A stretch of 64,000 nt of DNA from Epiperipatus broadwayi (lineage: Eukaryota > Onychophora > Udeonychophora > Euonychophora > Peripatidae). Positions 45,605-57,925 of this stretch are shown piece by piece. The position numbers and the translations under genes were made by a program. Position 1 is the first letter of the stretch, and every line of letters starts with the position of its first letter. The notes beneath the pieces were generated by a model. It worked only from the letters and a program-made list of their open reading frames with translations. It searched no databases and was not told the origin of the DNA. Location of the stretch: NCBI GenBank assembly GCA_028023455.1, contig JAQFVV010006215.1, forward strand, positions 12,069,473 to 12,133,472, in the 5' to 3' direction.

Positions 45605-47693
45605 GATTGTATCATGTATTCTCGTAAATGTAGCGCCTTGTTTGTTTCCTATTTATAAGTTCCAAAGACGTCTTCTCCGAACAATGCCAATAAAAGTATA
45701 TATAATGATTTTCAGAAGGTAGATAAGTGATTGAGATCGTATATTTTGCATGTTTATTAAATCATTTACTACTAAACCTGTCATGATCTTTTATATTTAT
45801 TTTAGATATCCACAACATTCTGTTAGTAAAATGTTATTAAATTGGCATATCAACTCCGCACAAGTTATAATCCACTCCATAAAATTATATTCGTTAAATA
45901 ATTAATGTAAAAAGGATTTTATAAAACAAATCCCAAGTTTTGTAAATAGACAATATCATTCCAAGTGTGAAATCTTTTGTAACATATATATGCGTTTTCT
46001 CAATATTTTATTAAATATATATTTCATGTAAATCCTGGTTTGTTTTGAATTATTTTCTAATTAGTATTTAGAATTATTTTCCTTAGCTAATAACTTAGCA
46101 TTAATAAAGATAACTTTAATAAATGTAATTCCTGGGCTACTCTTATCTCAATCATCATCATCACTCTGGTCTTACGCTCTACCGCTTTGCTTCTGGGCCC
46201 GGAATTAAAATAATTGTGCTGTATCATCAGGATTGTTGTTCATTGGGTCACAGACTCAAAGAATAGGCAAATAGGTTAAAATTCAGGATTGCTCCAGATC
46301 TGTGTATCTCAAGCATGATCGGATTCGAGGTACTTTTGCTTTAGGATTTGAATCTTGTTAAGTGAGCAGATTGTTTTGACCGGTACAATATATACAATAA
46401 TTACTATTTATAATCGGGCTGAATTCAAGAAGCAATGTTGGAAAGCATATTTTTCCTCTCCTAGAGTCATCAAATATTTAATTACAAATTACAAGAGGAA
46501 ATAAATAAACAAGCCACAGTTTGCTGACCCTTGTTCTATACTATCCATCTCTACAATGTTTAATGTTTTTATTTACAAGGCATTTCATTCCATTTATACT
46601 TTCAATGTTTGAAATAATATTTTGCTTTCAATATTTGTATCTTTATTGTAACGGGATGGGGTGGGTGCGAAGTTGGTGGAAAGTAGAATTGAACTGGGGT
46701 GATGGAAACATCAGCATTGAACTGAGATGATGGAAACATCAGCACTCGCAGTCCATTTAATGAAATACAAATATCAATAATTTGAAAAATTATCTATAAG
46801 TAAATATTTAAAGATATAAAAGTATGAGATTAGAGAATCTCTGAGATCATTGAGAGATCAGCCAGCTAACTCAGAAGAGCAACTAAAAGCTTGATTATTT
46901 ATCAGCATTATAATTTAAAAAATAACTACAAGTAAATACTCAAGAGAAAGAACCATCCATCATCATCATCATTGATGGGAATAAAATAAATCAGTACAAT
47001 AAATCAACAGTCAATCTTGTGATTGGATTGAAAATGGGTCTTCTTAAGACCAGGCTAACTATTGAGCCTTTGCCAGCTTGGGCAATTATTTAAACATAAC
47101 TTGGATGCACCAGCTTAGTGCCCATCCATTAAAATACACAATAATCAGAAATCAAAACAATAATGCTGGGACATTTAAAACATGCTGATCATCATCAATG
47201 TTCTGGCCATTTAGTACCATTAATGTACTGGCCAACTAAAACTTAAATTTTTAACAAGACTAAAGTAAAATAAAAAATAATAGTGCATGGGCTTTAAAGA
47301 GTATCCTCTTTTGCGCCAACCAGGACGATGATTGATCATCTCTGGATGCCCCAAAGCACTAAGTACACTGCCCCATTTATCCGTGTCCGAATGTATCTCA
47401 GAGAACACAAGCTCTATTACTGTATGTGACCAAGAGATGATGGAATACAATTTTAACAATTAAATACAAGTTTATTAATAACAAAAAAAAAATGATTAAA
47501 GTCTTATAAGGGTACTAATTTTGAAAGATACACAATAATAAAGTCATCCCTCTGTAATTTACAAGATTACTACAAAATTCAAATTATTACACTAACTACA
47601 GTTATTACATCAATTGCATTATTTCTTACTGGGTATCAATAAACGCATATATATATCCGCACACAGACATGCTTTTTATAATACACCTGGGTC
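45605..47693. other. Intron with unassigned repeats
   Basis: Contains the short repeat at 46310, then a TGTAACGGGA motif at 46646 like the E and B ends, followed by two copies of GATGGAAACATCAGCA (46700-46740), which may mark an LTR end. Segments at 47030-47240 and 47280-47460 are GC-richer and look like old SINE or transposon pieces. No gene supported. Confidence 0.4.
46310..46400 (+). repeat. Dispersed short repeat, copy 2
   Basis: Counterpart of the repeat at 4015-4110. It shares the AGGTACTTTTGCT core, the GAATCTTGTT segment and the closing GGTACAATATA. An adjacent GC-richer patch (46130-46205, with CATCATCATCATCACTCTGG) may belong to the same unit, but I see no equivalent beside copy 1. 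Confidence 0.55.
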
Positions 47694-48549
47694 TCTTCTT
47701 AAGCGGACTTATTTAACACGATTTTGAAGTTACGCAATTTGTGTTTCATCAGAAGTCAATTTCCGAAAATGCGCTATTACTTTAAGTAATAAATTTTGCG
47801 CACTTACATTATATTGAAAGTAATAGCACATTATTGGAATTCGACTTTCATCTTAGTAATTTCAATATTTTCAGTGCTTTATAATAGTAAGATTTTATGC
47901 AATAATGAAATTAAAATCATGATTTCCACATTTTATGTATACACATATTAAATTTTATAAGATTATAATGTAAATTTGTTCAAACATTGTGCGTGTTAAT
48001 ATTGCATTTTAAATCACATTCTGTTTTTGCTTTTTAAAAAAGAACGCAATCAATTATTATTTTCTTATTAATGACACTAATCATTAACGTGCTCTTAAAT
48101 TCCACCGAGAGCTAAATGGTTGTATGTTTGGATATCGCGAGCTTGTAAACAATAAAATCGTCTCAAAGATTAATTACTAATTACATTGTCACCAGAAAAT
48201 CATAATAATTAAAACGTGTATAAAAAAAATGTAAATTCCGTACTGTAAATTATGCATAAAAATATATTTATTTTGAATAAAATTAAATATTATAGATAAA
48301 AAAAGTTTGTCTTGTATCAATTTTTTTCAAATTTGAAATTTTTTATTAGTCATATTTTATTTCCTTATTTTTTTTTTTTTGCACGAATTTTAAAGTAATT
48401 TTACGTTGGTGCTTTGCTTTTACGCCAATTTTGAAAAATCACAGACCGCATCCCCCCTTTTTCAATGTAAGTTACGTCTATTTTTGCGTGATTTCGTTTG
48501 CGCGTGTTTTCTGAGGAACCTATCTATCGCGTAAAACGAGATCCAGGTG
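47694..48549. mobile_element. Non-autonomous inverted-repeat element flanked by TA
   Basis: 856 bp with ends CACCTGGGTCTC and, reversed, CACCTGGATCTC (11 of 12 bases match). TA stands on both sides (47692-47693, 48550-48551), as in Tc1/mariner-type insertion. No transposase is encoded. A CACGCAAA-like GC-richer patch lies near the right end. The superfamily assignment is tentative because TIRs are short. Confidence 0.65.
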
Positions 48550-48551
48550 TA

Positions 48552-50448
48552 TATGATTAATATAAAAAAAAATGATTACATTTTACATATGTGTTATAAT
48601 TGACAATATACGCACATATACATTTGGGTGCGTGAAATAACCTATTTGACTTGCTACAAAATAATTATCAAAATCTTAAACCATAAAACTCAATAATAAT
48701 TAGTTTCAGTTAAATGATATACATTTTACATCATAAGTTTACGGAAAAGCATATATATATAATTTGCACAAACGTGCGATATGTTAATTTATCTACATAA
48801 CATTAGTATTTATTACAATAAAATTATTACAGATTATTCTCACAATTAAATTCTCTTTGCTAAATAGTCTTTTTTCCTTAAAATAATACTATCAAATTTT
48901 TAAACAGATGATTTGTTGATTGATTTAAAATGTCCTTCTCTCTCTCTCTCTCTTTTTTAATAAACGAAAAATAAATTCATTTTGTAGATATAAGAAGATA
49001 TAAATTTCAAAATATCTTTCTGCTTGATTAGTTGATGCTGATGAAGTAGGCAAGGTGAGAGAGAAAAAGTGAATACGTGAAGTGCAGCTCTTCATGCCAT
49101 GATAAGTAGATAGTCAAGCATGGACTAAGTACACAATGCCCCATGATGTTGCGAGAAAATACCTCATTTTTTAAACACTGCCCCTTCTAAGTACCTAGAC
49201 AGATCAGCCACAAGAAATAGTATCCAAAAAAAATATCAGGCACTGAGCTAGCCCTGCTCATTTCTTGTGAGTTTTAGGGGCTTTAGAAGAGGTCTATTCA
49301 TGAGACCAATGCCTATTCATGAGGCCTACATATACACTGCTGGAATACCCTGGGAGGTCAATATCTAGGTCTAGACAATGTTCGAGCATATACTTCGGAG
49401 AACCATAAACACATTGCATTCACACAGCCCTGCTCAACTATACACCCACCATAAACATAAAAAGTACAAATTCACACATCACTTTCAAAATGTAACTTTA
49501 CTAAAGAAATTATTTAAAATTTCGTTGTTATATATAACTCTACTCACCATAGCTGTATATATGTTTATCTGTTCTTCTCTGCCTTTAGATACGTCAGCAT
49601 ATATATAATTATTCATTTAGCAAGCTGGTTCTTTTGATACATTAAAAAAATATAATCCCAGTTTGTTGTCATCATCAGATAAACTTGTGCAATCCATGTA
49701 TAATGTTGGTCTCCCATCTGTATAAAACTATTCCAGGCAATCAGCTGTCATGGTTTGATAGATTTCAGGCTATGAATCTCAGCATAAAAAAGTGGGTCGT
49801 TTTCTCTATATGAATTCAAACTCCTGCTAAGGAAAACAGTCTACTATCTTGCCTTCAGCTACATCAGTCTATGGTAACTGGATTGCCACCTCTCTGCTAC
49901 AGCCAACAACAAACTGCAGCCATCCATTGTAGTAGTCAGCTAATTGCTGCTACTTACTCAAAAAATTTTAGTAGCCAAGCTGTTCTGTTCACCTCTTGCA
50001 AAAAACTACTATTCAGACTGCTCTCTTCAAAAATCATTATCCAGACTAGAGCTAATTTGTTATCAGCCCTTTTATAGAATCATCTAAGGTGATAACAGCA
50101 GTTTGATTAAAAACAGAGTTTTTATTTTTATCTCACTAATCCCTTTGAAAACATATACATGTTTTTACTTAGGGGATTTCTAATAGATAAAAATTTTGTT
50201 TAATTAATTAAAATTTCAAAAATACAATAGGGTGTTTTTAAATTTCAAAATCAGAGTAATAATAAATAATAATGCAATATTTATATTTATTCAGACCTTT
50301 TTAAAATATTTTCATAATGAAATTTTACGTTAAGCCCAGAGTTATTTAACCCTTTACTTATTATTATTTTATTTTAGGAAATATAAAAAAAATATCTACA
50401 AAAATTTATTCTGTGTTTATTTCTACTTTTCCTTTACTTTATATATAT
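48552..50448. other. Intron, nothing firm
   Basis: AT-rich with a CT microsatellite (48935-48955). GC-richer patches at 49070-49380 and 49740-50080 have short open frames (49378-49608, 49871-50077) without domains; they may be decayed repeats. Confidence 0.45.
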
Positions 50449-50735
50449 TGTGCCAGGCATTATCAAATGACCTTACACAAAGTCTGCTGTAAAGAAAATT
50501 ACAGCAGATAAACATGTAAATTTAGATATATTAAGCACAACATAATATATAAATGTGCTATATTAATAATGGAAGTTGAGTCTGAGAAGTAGAATACCCA
50601 CACACACCAATTTAAAATATTGTACATATATAATAAACTCAGGTATTTTTTATTTTTCCGTTTTGTATATTTTTTTATGTATCATTTTATGTATTTGTTT
50701 TTCTCTGAAAAATTCAAATAGAGAAAAGAAATTGT
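50449..50735 (+). repeat. 5' LTR of element C
   Basis: Starts TGTGCCAGGCATTATC and aligns almost without gaps to the 3' LTR up to GAGAAAAGAAATTGT. The exact end is uncertain because the two copies diverge there and no canonical CA is shared. No convincing primer-binding site follows. Confidence 0.85.
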
Positions 50736-50915
50736 GTTTAAAAATAAGACAAAGTTAAAAAAATAATTTAATAATAAAAATAAAATATCCGATATTACCG
50801 ATTCTGTATTTAACTGATCAGTAACTAAAAACGTATATATATATATACCGAATGTAAATACTTATAACGTAGCCCCTGAATAATGCTTATAACTATGATT
50901 TAAATGTAAAACATA

Positions 50916-51742
50916 ATGGAAAAAACTTTAGTGAATATAAAACAAGAAATGGCCAGAATACCACAAAAGATAAATGAACTGACTCAACAATTCTCGGAAA
51001 ACACTGCATACACGAACAAAAGAATGGAGGAGTTCAAACGTGATATGTCAAAGGAAATCGAAAGAAGATTTTATAGCTTTAAAAATGAGATACACGAAAG
51101 AGAAAAGGGACAATCTTACTCGTGCAATATAAACCAATTTTTAAAAATAAAGATAATTGAGGGACAAACAGATGAAGCCCCTATCGAGCATATTAAAAGC
51201 TTAGAAACATACTTCCAAGAGAATCAAATGAATGACTTTGGTAAACTGGCAATTGCCTACAATCACCCCCATAGCGATGCTCTAACATGGTGGCAGTCCT
51301 TGTTCCACCATCCCAAAACATTTGAGGATTATAAAAAGGTATTGTTAAAAACTTTTGGAGTGAACAGTGCCAAGATATGATCCTGCAACAAGTCATGCAG
51401 GAAAAATATAAAGAGAATATTGGCGAAAATTATTCTAAATTTTTCAGAAGACAGGTAGCAAGACTTCAGACACTGAAAGCATAACACATATCAGAGGGGC
51501 GAATTGTCAGGATAATCCGCCATAATTTGCCACTTCATGTTGAACAAATGGTGCTCACCGCAAGTACAAATTCAGTGCAACAAATGGATGAATTATTAAA
51601 TGAGATAGACATGAGCCAACAAAATAAGCTATCAGCAAATGTTTGGGAAGATAAACATACTAATCACCCAAACAGGAACAAAAATGAAGAGTTCTGTGGC
51701 CACATCATAAAACCATGGTCTAATATGGACAAAGAAATATGA
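50916..51742 (+). pseudogene. gag of element C
   Basis: Capsid protein gene. The first open part (50916-51380) starts with ATG and has a Gln/Glu-rich, probably coiled-coil N-terminus (MEKTLVNIKQEMARIPQKIN), then the capsid-like core IKIIEGQTDEAPIEHIKSLE with TYFQENQMN and LTWWQSLFHHPKTFEDYKK. A frameshift leads to 51377-51742 (VMQEKYKENIGENYSKFFRR, then a stop near 51482, then IRHNLPLHVEQMVL). No zinc knuckle is visible. The core is related to the gag of element B. Confidence 0.85.
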
Positions 51743-51745
51743 AAC

Positions 51746-52177
51746 TTGATATGTTCATGGGGAAATCGAGTGCCTGAATATGCTCCACAGAGTTGTCCCG
51801 AGATCAGTCTGACAATGGAGGGACTTGAAGTCACGGCCATGCTGGATTCGGGCAATCAAATATCTGTAATATCAGAAGATCTATACCACCGCATTATAGT
51901 AAAAAACCCAAGCATAGAAATCTTACCTTTGAAGGCAGCACAAATAACATTAGCAAACAACCGGAAAGCAAAATTTCTGCCTAAGCAAATTTGGGTACAG
52001 ATGCACATACAGCATAAGATGGTATACCAAGTGTTCTTAATAATGACCAGTCTTATCCATGAAGTTGTGTTGGGCTCAGATTTCCTACACAAAAACAGAT
52101 GCATTTTAGATTATGAACATCGGCTGCTAGTGTGCAATGACAAACAAATTGAAATGCTAAAACCCCAACTTACATGA
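51746..52177 (+). pseudogene. Aspartic protease of element C
   Basis: Retropepsin domain. The active site reads VTAMLDSGNQISVISEDLY (D-S-G), and the closing block VVLGSDFLHKNRCILDY is the usual G.DFL......D motif. The domain is in one open frame and looks catalytically intact, but it is separated from gag by a stop. It would mature the gag-pol polyprotein. Confidence 0.85.
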
Positions 52178-52220
52178 TGATACTGAGGCATGTTGTATGA
52201 CCCAACTGAAATAGGAGCTG

Positions 52221-53119
52221 ATGGAAGTAAAGGCAAATGGAGCAAAACTGACTTCTGCCACTAAGACAGAAAAACTCAAATCTATGCTTTATACTTATAA
52301 AAACATATTTTCTGATAGTCCTGGGCTCATTAAAGGATATAAACAAAGAATCAGATTGAAACTAGGAGAACCGTTCCAAGCGCGATCCTACCCAATACCA
52401 CACAAATTTAATGAGGAGGTGGAGAAACAGCTGGAACAAATGTTGAAATGGGGCATCATTGATAAATGCTTTTCTCCATACTGTAACCCCCTAGTGGTGG
52501 TCAGAAAGAAAAATGGATCCGTGCGGTTATGCCTTGATGCATGCCAACTTAACAGGGCGACAATACCAGATTGTACTATTCCACCTCGTATGCAAGAATT
52601 ACTCATGAAATTTAAAGACAAAATAATATTTTCCACATTTGACTTAACTGCTAGCTACTGGCAGATTGAATTACATCACACAGTTCACAAATACACAGCT
52701 TTTAGATATGGAGGCCACCCATATCAATTTAATCGAATGCCTTTTGGCTTAGTTAATAGTGGTACAAGTTTATTACGATGTCTGGACCCAGTTTTGTCTC
52801 ATATGTGGACGACGTCGTGGTAGCATCCACATCTCTGGAAGAACACTTCCAACACTTACAAATATTTTTTGCAGAATGTGAAGCTAAAGGAATCAAAATC
52901 AATCTGAAAAAGAGTATATTGATCTCTGAGGAGTTAGAATTTTTGGGTCATTTGGTGGGACGAACAGGAATCAAACCTCACCCTGATAAAATCAGTGCAA
53001 TAAATGACTTCCCTGTACCTAAAACACGAAAGCACATTCGGTCCTTTTTAGGACTATGCAACTTTTACAACAGATTCTGTGAAAAATTTACTGACCGAAT
53101 GGAACCTTTACTAAGATGA
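52221..53119 (+). pseudogene. Reverse transcriptase of element C
   Basis: Polymerase domain in two overlapping open pieces (52221-52823 and 52778-53119) joined by one frameshift near 52790. Blocks: QLEQMLKWGIIDKCFSPYCN then PLVVVRKKNGSVRLCLD, IFSTFDLTASYWQIEL with the first aspartate, FNRMPFGLVNSGTSL, and SYVDDVVVAS, the intact catalytic YVDD box. The thumb FLGHLVGRTGIKPHPDKI and FLGLCNFYNRF follow. A single TGA at 53119 separates it from RNase H. Confidence 0.93.
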
Positions 53120-53640
53120 CTCGGGAAAGATACCCGTTGGAACTGGACCAAAGAACAAGAGGAAGCATTCGCTGAGATTAAGAAAAGTTTTATAAAACAA
53201 GTAGTGCTGGCATACCCAGACTTCGACAAACCCTTTATACTCCAAACTGATAGCAGTGCATATGGATTGGGTGTCACACTATCCCAAGTTCAGCAAGATG
53301 GTCAGATAGGGGTCCTGTACTTCATAAGCAGGTTGTTGAAAGGACCTGAATGTAATTACACAGTTGTAGAAAAAGAAGCCCTTGCAATCGTATGGGCATT
53401 TGAGAAATTTCGCCCTATGCTACTAGGCTCTGAAGTGATAGTAATTACGGACAACAAGAGTATTCAATTTCTAAATAACAGCTATCTCACTAATAGCCGA
53501 CTAGTTCGCTGGAGTTTGTTTCTCCAAGAGTTTAATTATAAGGTGAAACATTGCAAACGAGCTGAGAATGTAGTGGCTGACATCCTCAGTCATCATCCCA
53601 TTCAAACTCAACACCACCCGAGGATAGATCATGCATATAT
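53120..53640 (+). pseudogene. RNase H of element C
   Basis: Continues after the stop with WNWTKEQEEAFAEIKKSF. Catalytic residues are visible in LQTDSSAYGLGVTLS (D), YTVVEKEALAIVWAFEKF (E) and VIVITDNKSIQFL (D); the closing block AENVVADILSHHP corresponds to N.VADALSR-type ends. The open frame from 53204 continues into the integrase. Confidence 0.92.
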
Positions 53641-54867
53641 GATGAGCATATCATGTAAGGACAAAGACATAGAGGAACATCTAAAACAAATGTCAAAGAG
53701 ACAGCATGAAGATAAAGACTTAAACCGGATCATAACACTGTATATACCATCTCCTCAGAAGGATGACAGTACCCTAGGCAAGAAGTGCCGATACAAGATA
53801 GAAAAGGGGATTTTATATTACCAAATTCAAGAAGACAATGATGAATGGAGAGTGATGGTACAACCAGCCATTCGGGGCCTTCTCACTGATCATATGGACA
53901 TTATGGAACACCAAAAACTGAATATTGCCTCAAGCGCTGGTTCTATTGGCCTGGGATGCACCGAGACATAATAAAGATTTTGAACAAATGTGAAATATGC
54001 CAGCGTGCAAAACCACTGAATAGAGCATACACAACTCCAATGAAATCAATCATCCCTAACAATTCAAAACAAATAATGGCCATGGATTTTTATGGTCCTC
54101 TGCCACCCTTCAATAGAAAGATATTTACTCATTGTATATGACCTTTTTTCCAAATTTGTGGCAGCCTACCCTTTAGCAAGAGCTACAACATATGAAACTA
54201 TAAAGGTTCTAGAGTCCTCACATTTTAACACAGTTGGGAAACCAGAAACGATCCTGACAGACCATGGAACCCCTTTTGTATCAGAAGAATGGAACAAATG
54301 GGTTACTAAGCGAGGAGTCAAACACGTACTTACGTCGATCCGTAACCCCCAAAGTAATCCCTGTGAAATAGTTATGCGACAGTTGGGAAGGCTGTTTCGT
54401 ACATACTTACCAACAAACAATAAGGGATGGGCAAAACAGCTACCTCAGATACTAAATAATATAAACTGGTCTGCACATGACTCCACAGGATTCCCTCCAA
54501 CACAGCTACATTTTGGAAAACTTGTACCAAAACTCTTCAAGGCAAATTTTCCAGGGAACAGAGACAAAACAATCGACATGGAATTAGATAAAAAAAAAAG
54601 GCTCTACCTCGGATGCACAAGATGAGTCTCAGAAGAAAGAAAAGGAAACACAGCATGCAAAACTACCAGTTCAAGGTAGGGGATAGAGTGATGGTCAGAA
54701 CGTCTCATGGGAGCATTCCCGAAAAGTTCCAGTGTAAAAAGTTTTTTAACCTGTATGAAGTCCCTTTTGAAATTGTGGAGTCCAGTGGGGATAATGCTTT
54801 CTGGATTAAAACAGAACAGGGAATAAAGGGCACATACAATGCTCGAGCCACTAAAACCCATTCCTAA
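53641..54867 (+). pseudogene. Integrase of element C
   Basis: Three open pieces. The HHCC zinc region is split: the histidines are in LTDHMDIMEH (about 53880) and the cysteines in LNKCEICQRAK after a shift near 53955. The catalytic core has MDFYGP (first D), ILTDHGTPFVSEEW (second D) and PQSNPCEIVMRQLGR (E), with 34 residues between the last two rather than the usual 35. A C-terminal piece (54613-54867) has FKVGDRVMVRT and FNLYEVPFEIVESSGDNAFW, comparable to the GPY/F domain of gypsy integrases. It would insert the DNA copy into the genome. Confidence 0.9.
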
Positions 54868-54970
54868 GCATACAGGATGCTCCAGAAATTATCTCACATG
54901 TATAGTTCATAATATCTGTATAAATGAAATCTTAAGACTTTAAATGGTCATACCCATTTAAAAGTCTCAT

Positions 54971-54985
54971 TGGAGAGGGGGGTAT
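54971..54985 (+). promoter_or_regulatory. Polypurine tract of element C
   Basis: TGGAGAGGGGGGTAT immediately precedes the 3' LTR. Purine-rich, as required for plus-strand priming. Confidence 0.7.
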
Positions 54986-55291
54986 TGTGTCCGGCATTAT
55001 CAAATGACCTTACACAAAGTCTGCTGTAAAGAAAATTACAGCAGATAAACATGTAAATTTAGATATGTTAAGCACAACATAATATATAAATGTGCTATAT
55101 TAATAATGGAAGTTGAGTCTGAGCAGTAGATTACCCACACACACTAATTTAAAATATTGTACACATATAAAAAACTCATGTATTTTTTATTTTTTTTATT
55201 TTTCCGTTTTGTATATTTTTTTATGTATCATTTTATGTATTTGTTTTTCTCTGAAAAATTCAAATAGAGAAAAGAAATTGTTCCAACATAC
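54986..55291 (+). repeat. 3' LTR of element C
   Basis: Starts TGTGTCCGGCATTATC and follows the 5' LTR closely, with an extra TTTTTTTATT-like insertion near 55190. Likely ends ...TTCCAACA before a TA microsatellite. Confidence 0.85.
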
Positions 55292-57925
55292 TTATATATA
55301 TATATATATTTGTTGTTTTAATTACTTTTCTAAAAATTGTTATCTTATTCTGTAAGGAAAAAAAATTGATTGCTTTTGCAAAAATCTAATCAAAAGCAAA
55401 ATGTTTGATAATGCTATAATTAAACTGTTATCTTTTTAAAAATTCTTTTGAATTGATTTTGTAAGCAAGTGGTCTGGGTTATTCAAGATGGAAGTCATTA
55501 TGTTAAACTTAAAATGTAGAATTTAATCGGAAAAATATAAAGGAATGTTTATAATCTAAGTGATAAGCTAAATTAAAAGGATTGGCTGATTCATTCTTCT
55601 CAGATGGCTATCTGAATTGATTCTGATGAGTGGGATTGATAAGTTAGTCAGTGTTGTAGGATTCATTCTTTCTTTGGCAGTCGTTCTGGGCAAGTTTCAC
55701 TACTTTGGCTCCAGAATTATTCAATCAACCAGCTACTTAGAGATTAATTTATGGACACGACTACTGCAGACATTTTTTCCCCAAGAAATCCATTATACAA
55801 TTCTTTTAAGAAGTAATGATTTCTTAAGGATTTAATGAACCAGTCAAGATAGCAAATGAACTATTATCATATACAAATAAAGGAAAATATGAAGCAATCT
55901 ACCAGAGAGTCTAGTAAAATGATCGTGGGGTAGACAACCAGCCGGTGCACCACCTTTCTCTGTCCCAAGCCATCAAGATGTGATCGCCAGTTCCAGCCGC
56001 CTTGCCTATGCCTGAATAGATGAAATCCTCACCGCACAGCCAGCTGACTTGAAGCCCACTCAGAGCCCATAGGAGAATAATGAAGACGCCGACATAAGTT
56101 TAATTTAAGATATTTTATTAATATTGAAATAATTAACTTTGATATTTCCGATTAAATATATCATTATTTTTTTATTATTATTAGTCATTTAAAAAAAGAG
56201 AGTTGTCTCTCGCCTATGTATATTGAATTTATGGTTATTACGGGCATAAATGATAAAGCCTTTACTTAAATCTTTTGAATCAATTTTACTATTTCAAATT
56301 CTAGTATTTTCAACAAAGGTTGCAATGAGATTCTTTTTTTTTTTGTTGCTATTCGTTTTGCTCTTGTTGTTACTCCTAAAATTCGTCATATATAAATATA
56401 CATATATATATATGCATACATACGGTTATAATATTCGGTAAATACGATATCTCATGTTGAATATTTAAAAATGTATTTAACCGTATATCCTTTTTAAGTT
56501 TTTTTTTTTTTGTCACTGCTGCACCTCATGATGCGTGTAAGAAGGGATTGATCTATTACAGATTCCCTGTAAGCAAGTCCTCTAATAACTTTATATTTAA
56601 AATAGTAATAAGTGTATAATTGTGCTGCACATATATAGATGTATAGGAATTTATCTATAGAAAAACGGAAATAGATACAGTATCTCATGTTGCGTACCAT
56701 ATAGTATCTGAACTAACACAACCTTATTGACATGTTGAAAAATATGAAATTAGCGAAATATTTCATAATGCAAATATATGTATGCATAGTTCTTTTTATT
56801 ATTATATTTTCTATCAATAAAAAGGTTTTAAAGTCATCAGTAAAAGTGTATGCCTGCATGACCGAAAAATCTCATATCTGTATATCAAATCACACAAAGT
56901 AAAATTTCTTTCTACAGGGTAAAAGGAGCTCAGACCAATTCCATTACTTATAAACATTGTAAATAGCTTTAGGGATTTATTATTTTTCTTATTTAAAATT
57001 GTATTTTATCTATTTCAACTCCTCGAATATATATATATATGGGTTTGTGATCATTAATTATTTAGTATTTTTTTTATTATATCATCATTAGTATGAAATG
57101 GTGGTGGGTATTTGGGATTAAATAAATATTTAATCATAATATTAAACTTGTTTCATTTTCGTATTATTATTTATATGGATAAAAATGTATTCTTTCCTTA
57201 TCAACCACGTACCTGTAATAATCATTTAACTTATCCATTTGAAGATCCTAGATGTAGAGTGACTGAACTAGCCACAAGGTATATCGCTCTACCAGGGTGT
57301 TAAATCTTATTCTTATGCTCCGCTGAACATATGGTATTGCACATCCTTCTAAGAAGGTGAAAATTCATTTTTTGATTCTTTTCTAGAAGTGGCGTGCAAA
57401 AGTCTATTTTGTAAATAGATTTTTCAAAGGTGTGTACTTGCCATTGTTCTAAATATTCGGGCATTCAAATAAGATATCAACTAAAGTGTTTTTACCTGGA
57501 AGAGGCCTGTTAATCCACTCAATATACATGAGTACAGACAATCGCCTAAATTGGTATCCATTTCTTTTCCTGTTAAATCTTGTTCACTTCATGCTCAGTG
57601 CAAGATTAGGATTAGGAAATCCGCAGGGGAGTTTTGGTCCGGTACAGTAAAAAACTCAATGCAACCTTCTTAAATAAATAATTTATATAAGTTGCTTGTC
57701 GTGCCGTTTTGTTAGAAATGAAATATAGAGAAAATAGAATACTTGGGGGGAGGGGGCGTAAACGTGATTGGTTCTTCGGAAAACGATGATCAACATTTTT
57801 CTTTTTTGTATTTAGTCTTTTTGTAAAATCACTAACCGAATGTTTTTGTAAATGTTTTCGTTAATTGTGTACCGTAATTATTAACCCTAAGTAAAATATT
57901 TTTTTTTAAAGCAAGTTTACTGATA
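55292..57925. other. Intron with one GC-richer patch
   Basis: AT-rich except 55930-56095, which is markedly richer in G+C (ACCAGCCGGTGCACCACC, CAGCCGCCTTGCC) and resembles the GC-rich core of a long LTR. No boundaries or coding motifs found. Short open frames here carry no domains. Confidence 0.45.

Larger units (their letters stand above)
50449..55291 (+). mobile_element. Ty3/gypsy LTR retrotransposon C, nearly complete
   Basis: Short LTRs of about 290 bp at 50449-50735 and 54986-55291 enclose gag, protease, reverse transcriptase, RNase H and integrase in Ty3/gypsy order. A handful of stops and frameshifts interrupt the reading frames, but catalytic motifs are intact, so this copy is younger than A in its coding parts. 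ATAT precedes the 5' LTR; the 3' flank is a TA microsatellite, so the target duplication cannot be judged. It lies in the 27-kb intron on the strand opposite to the host gene. Confidence 0.93.
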
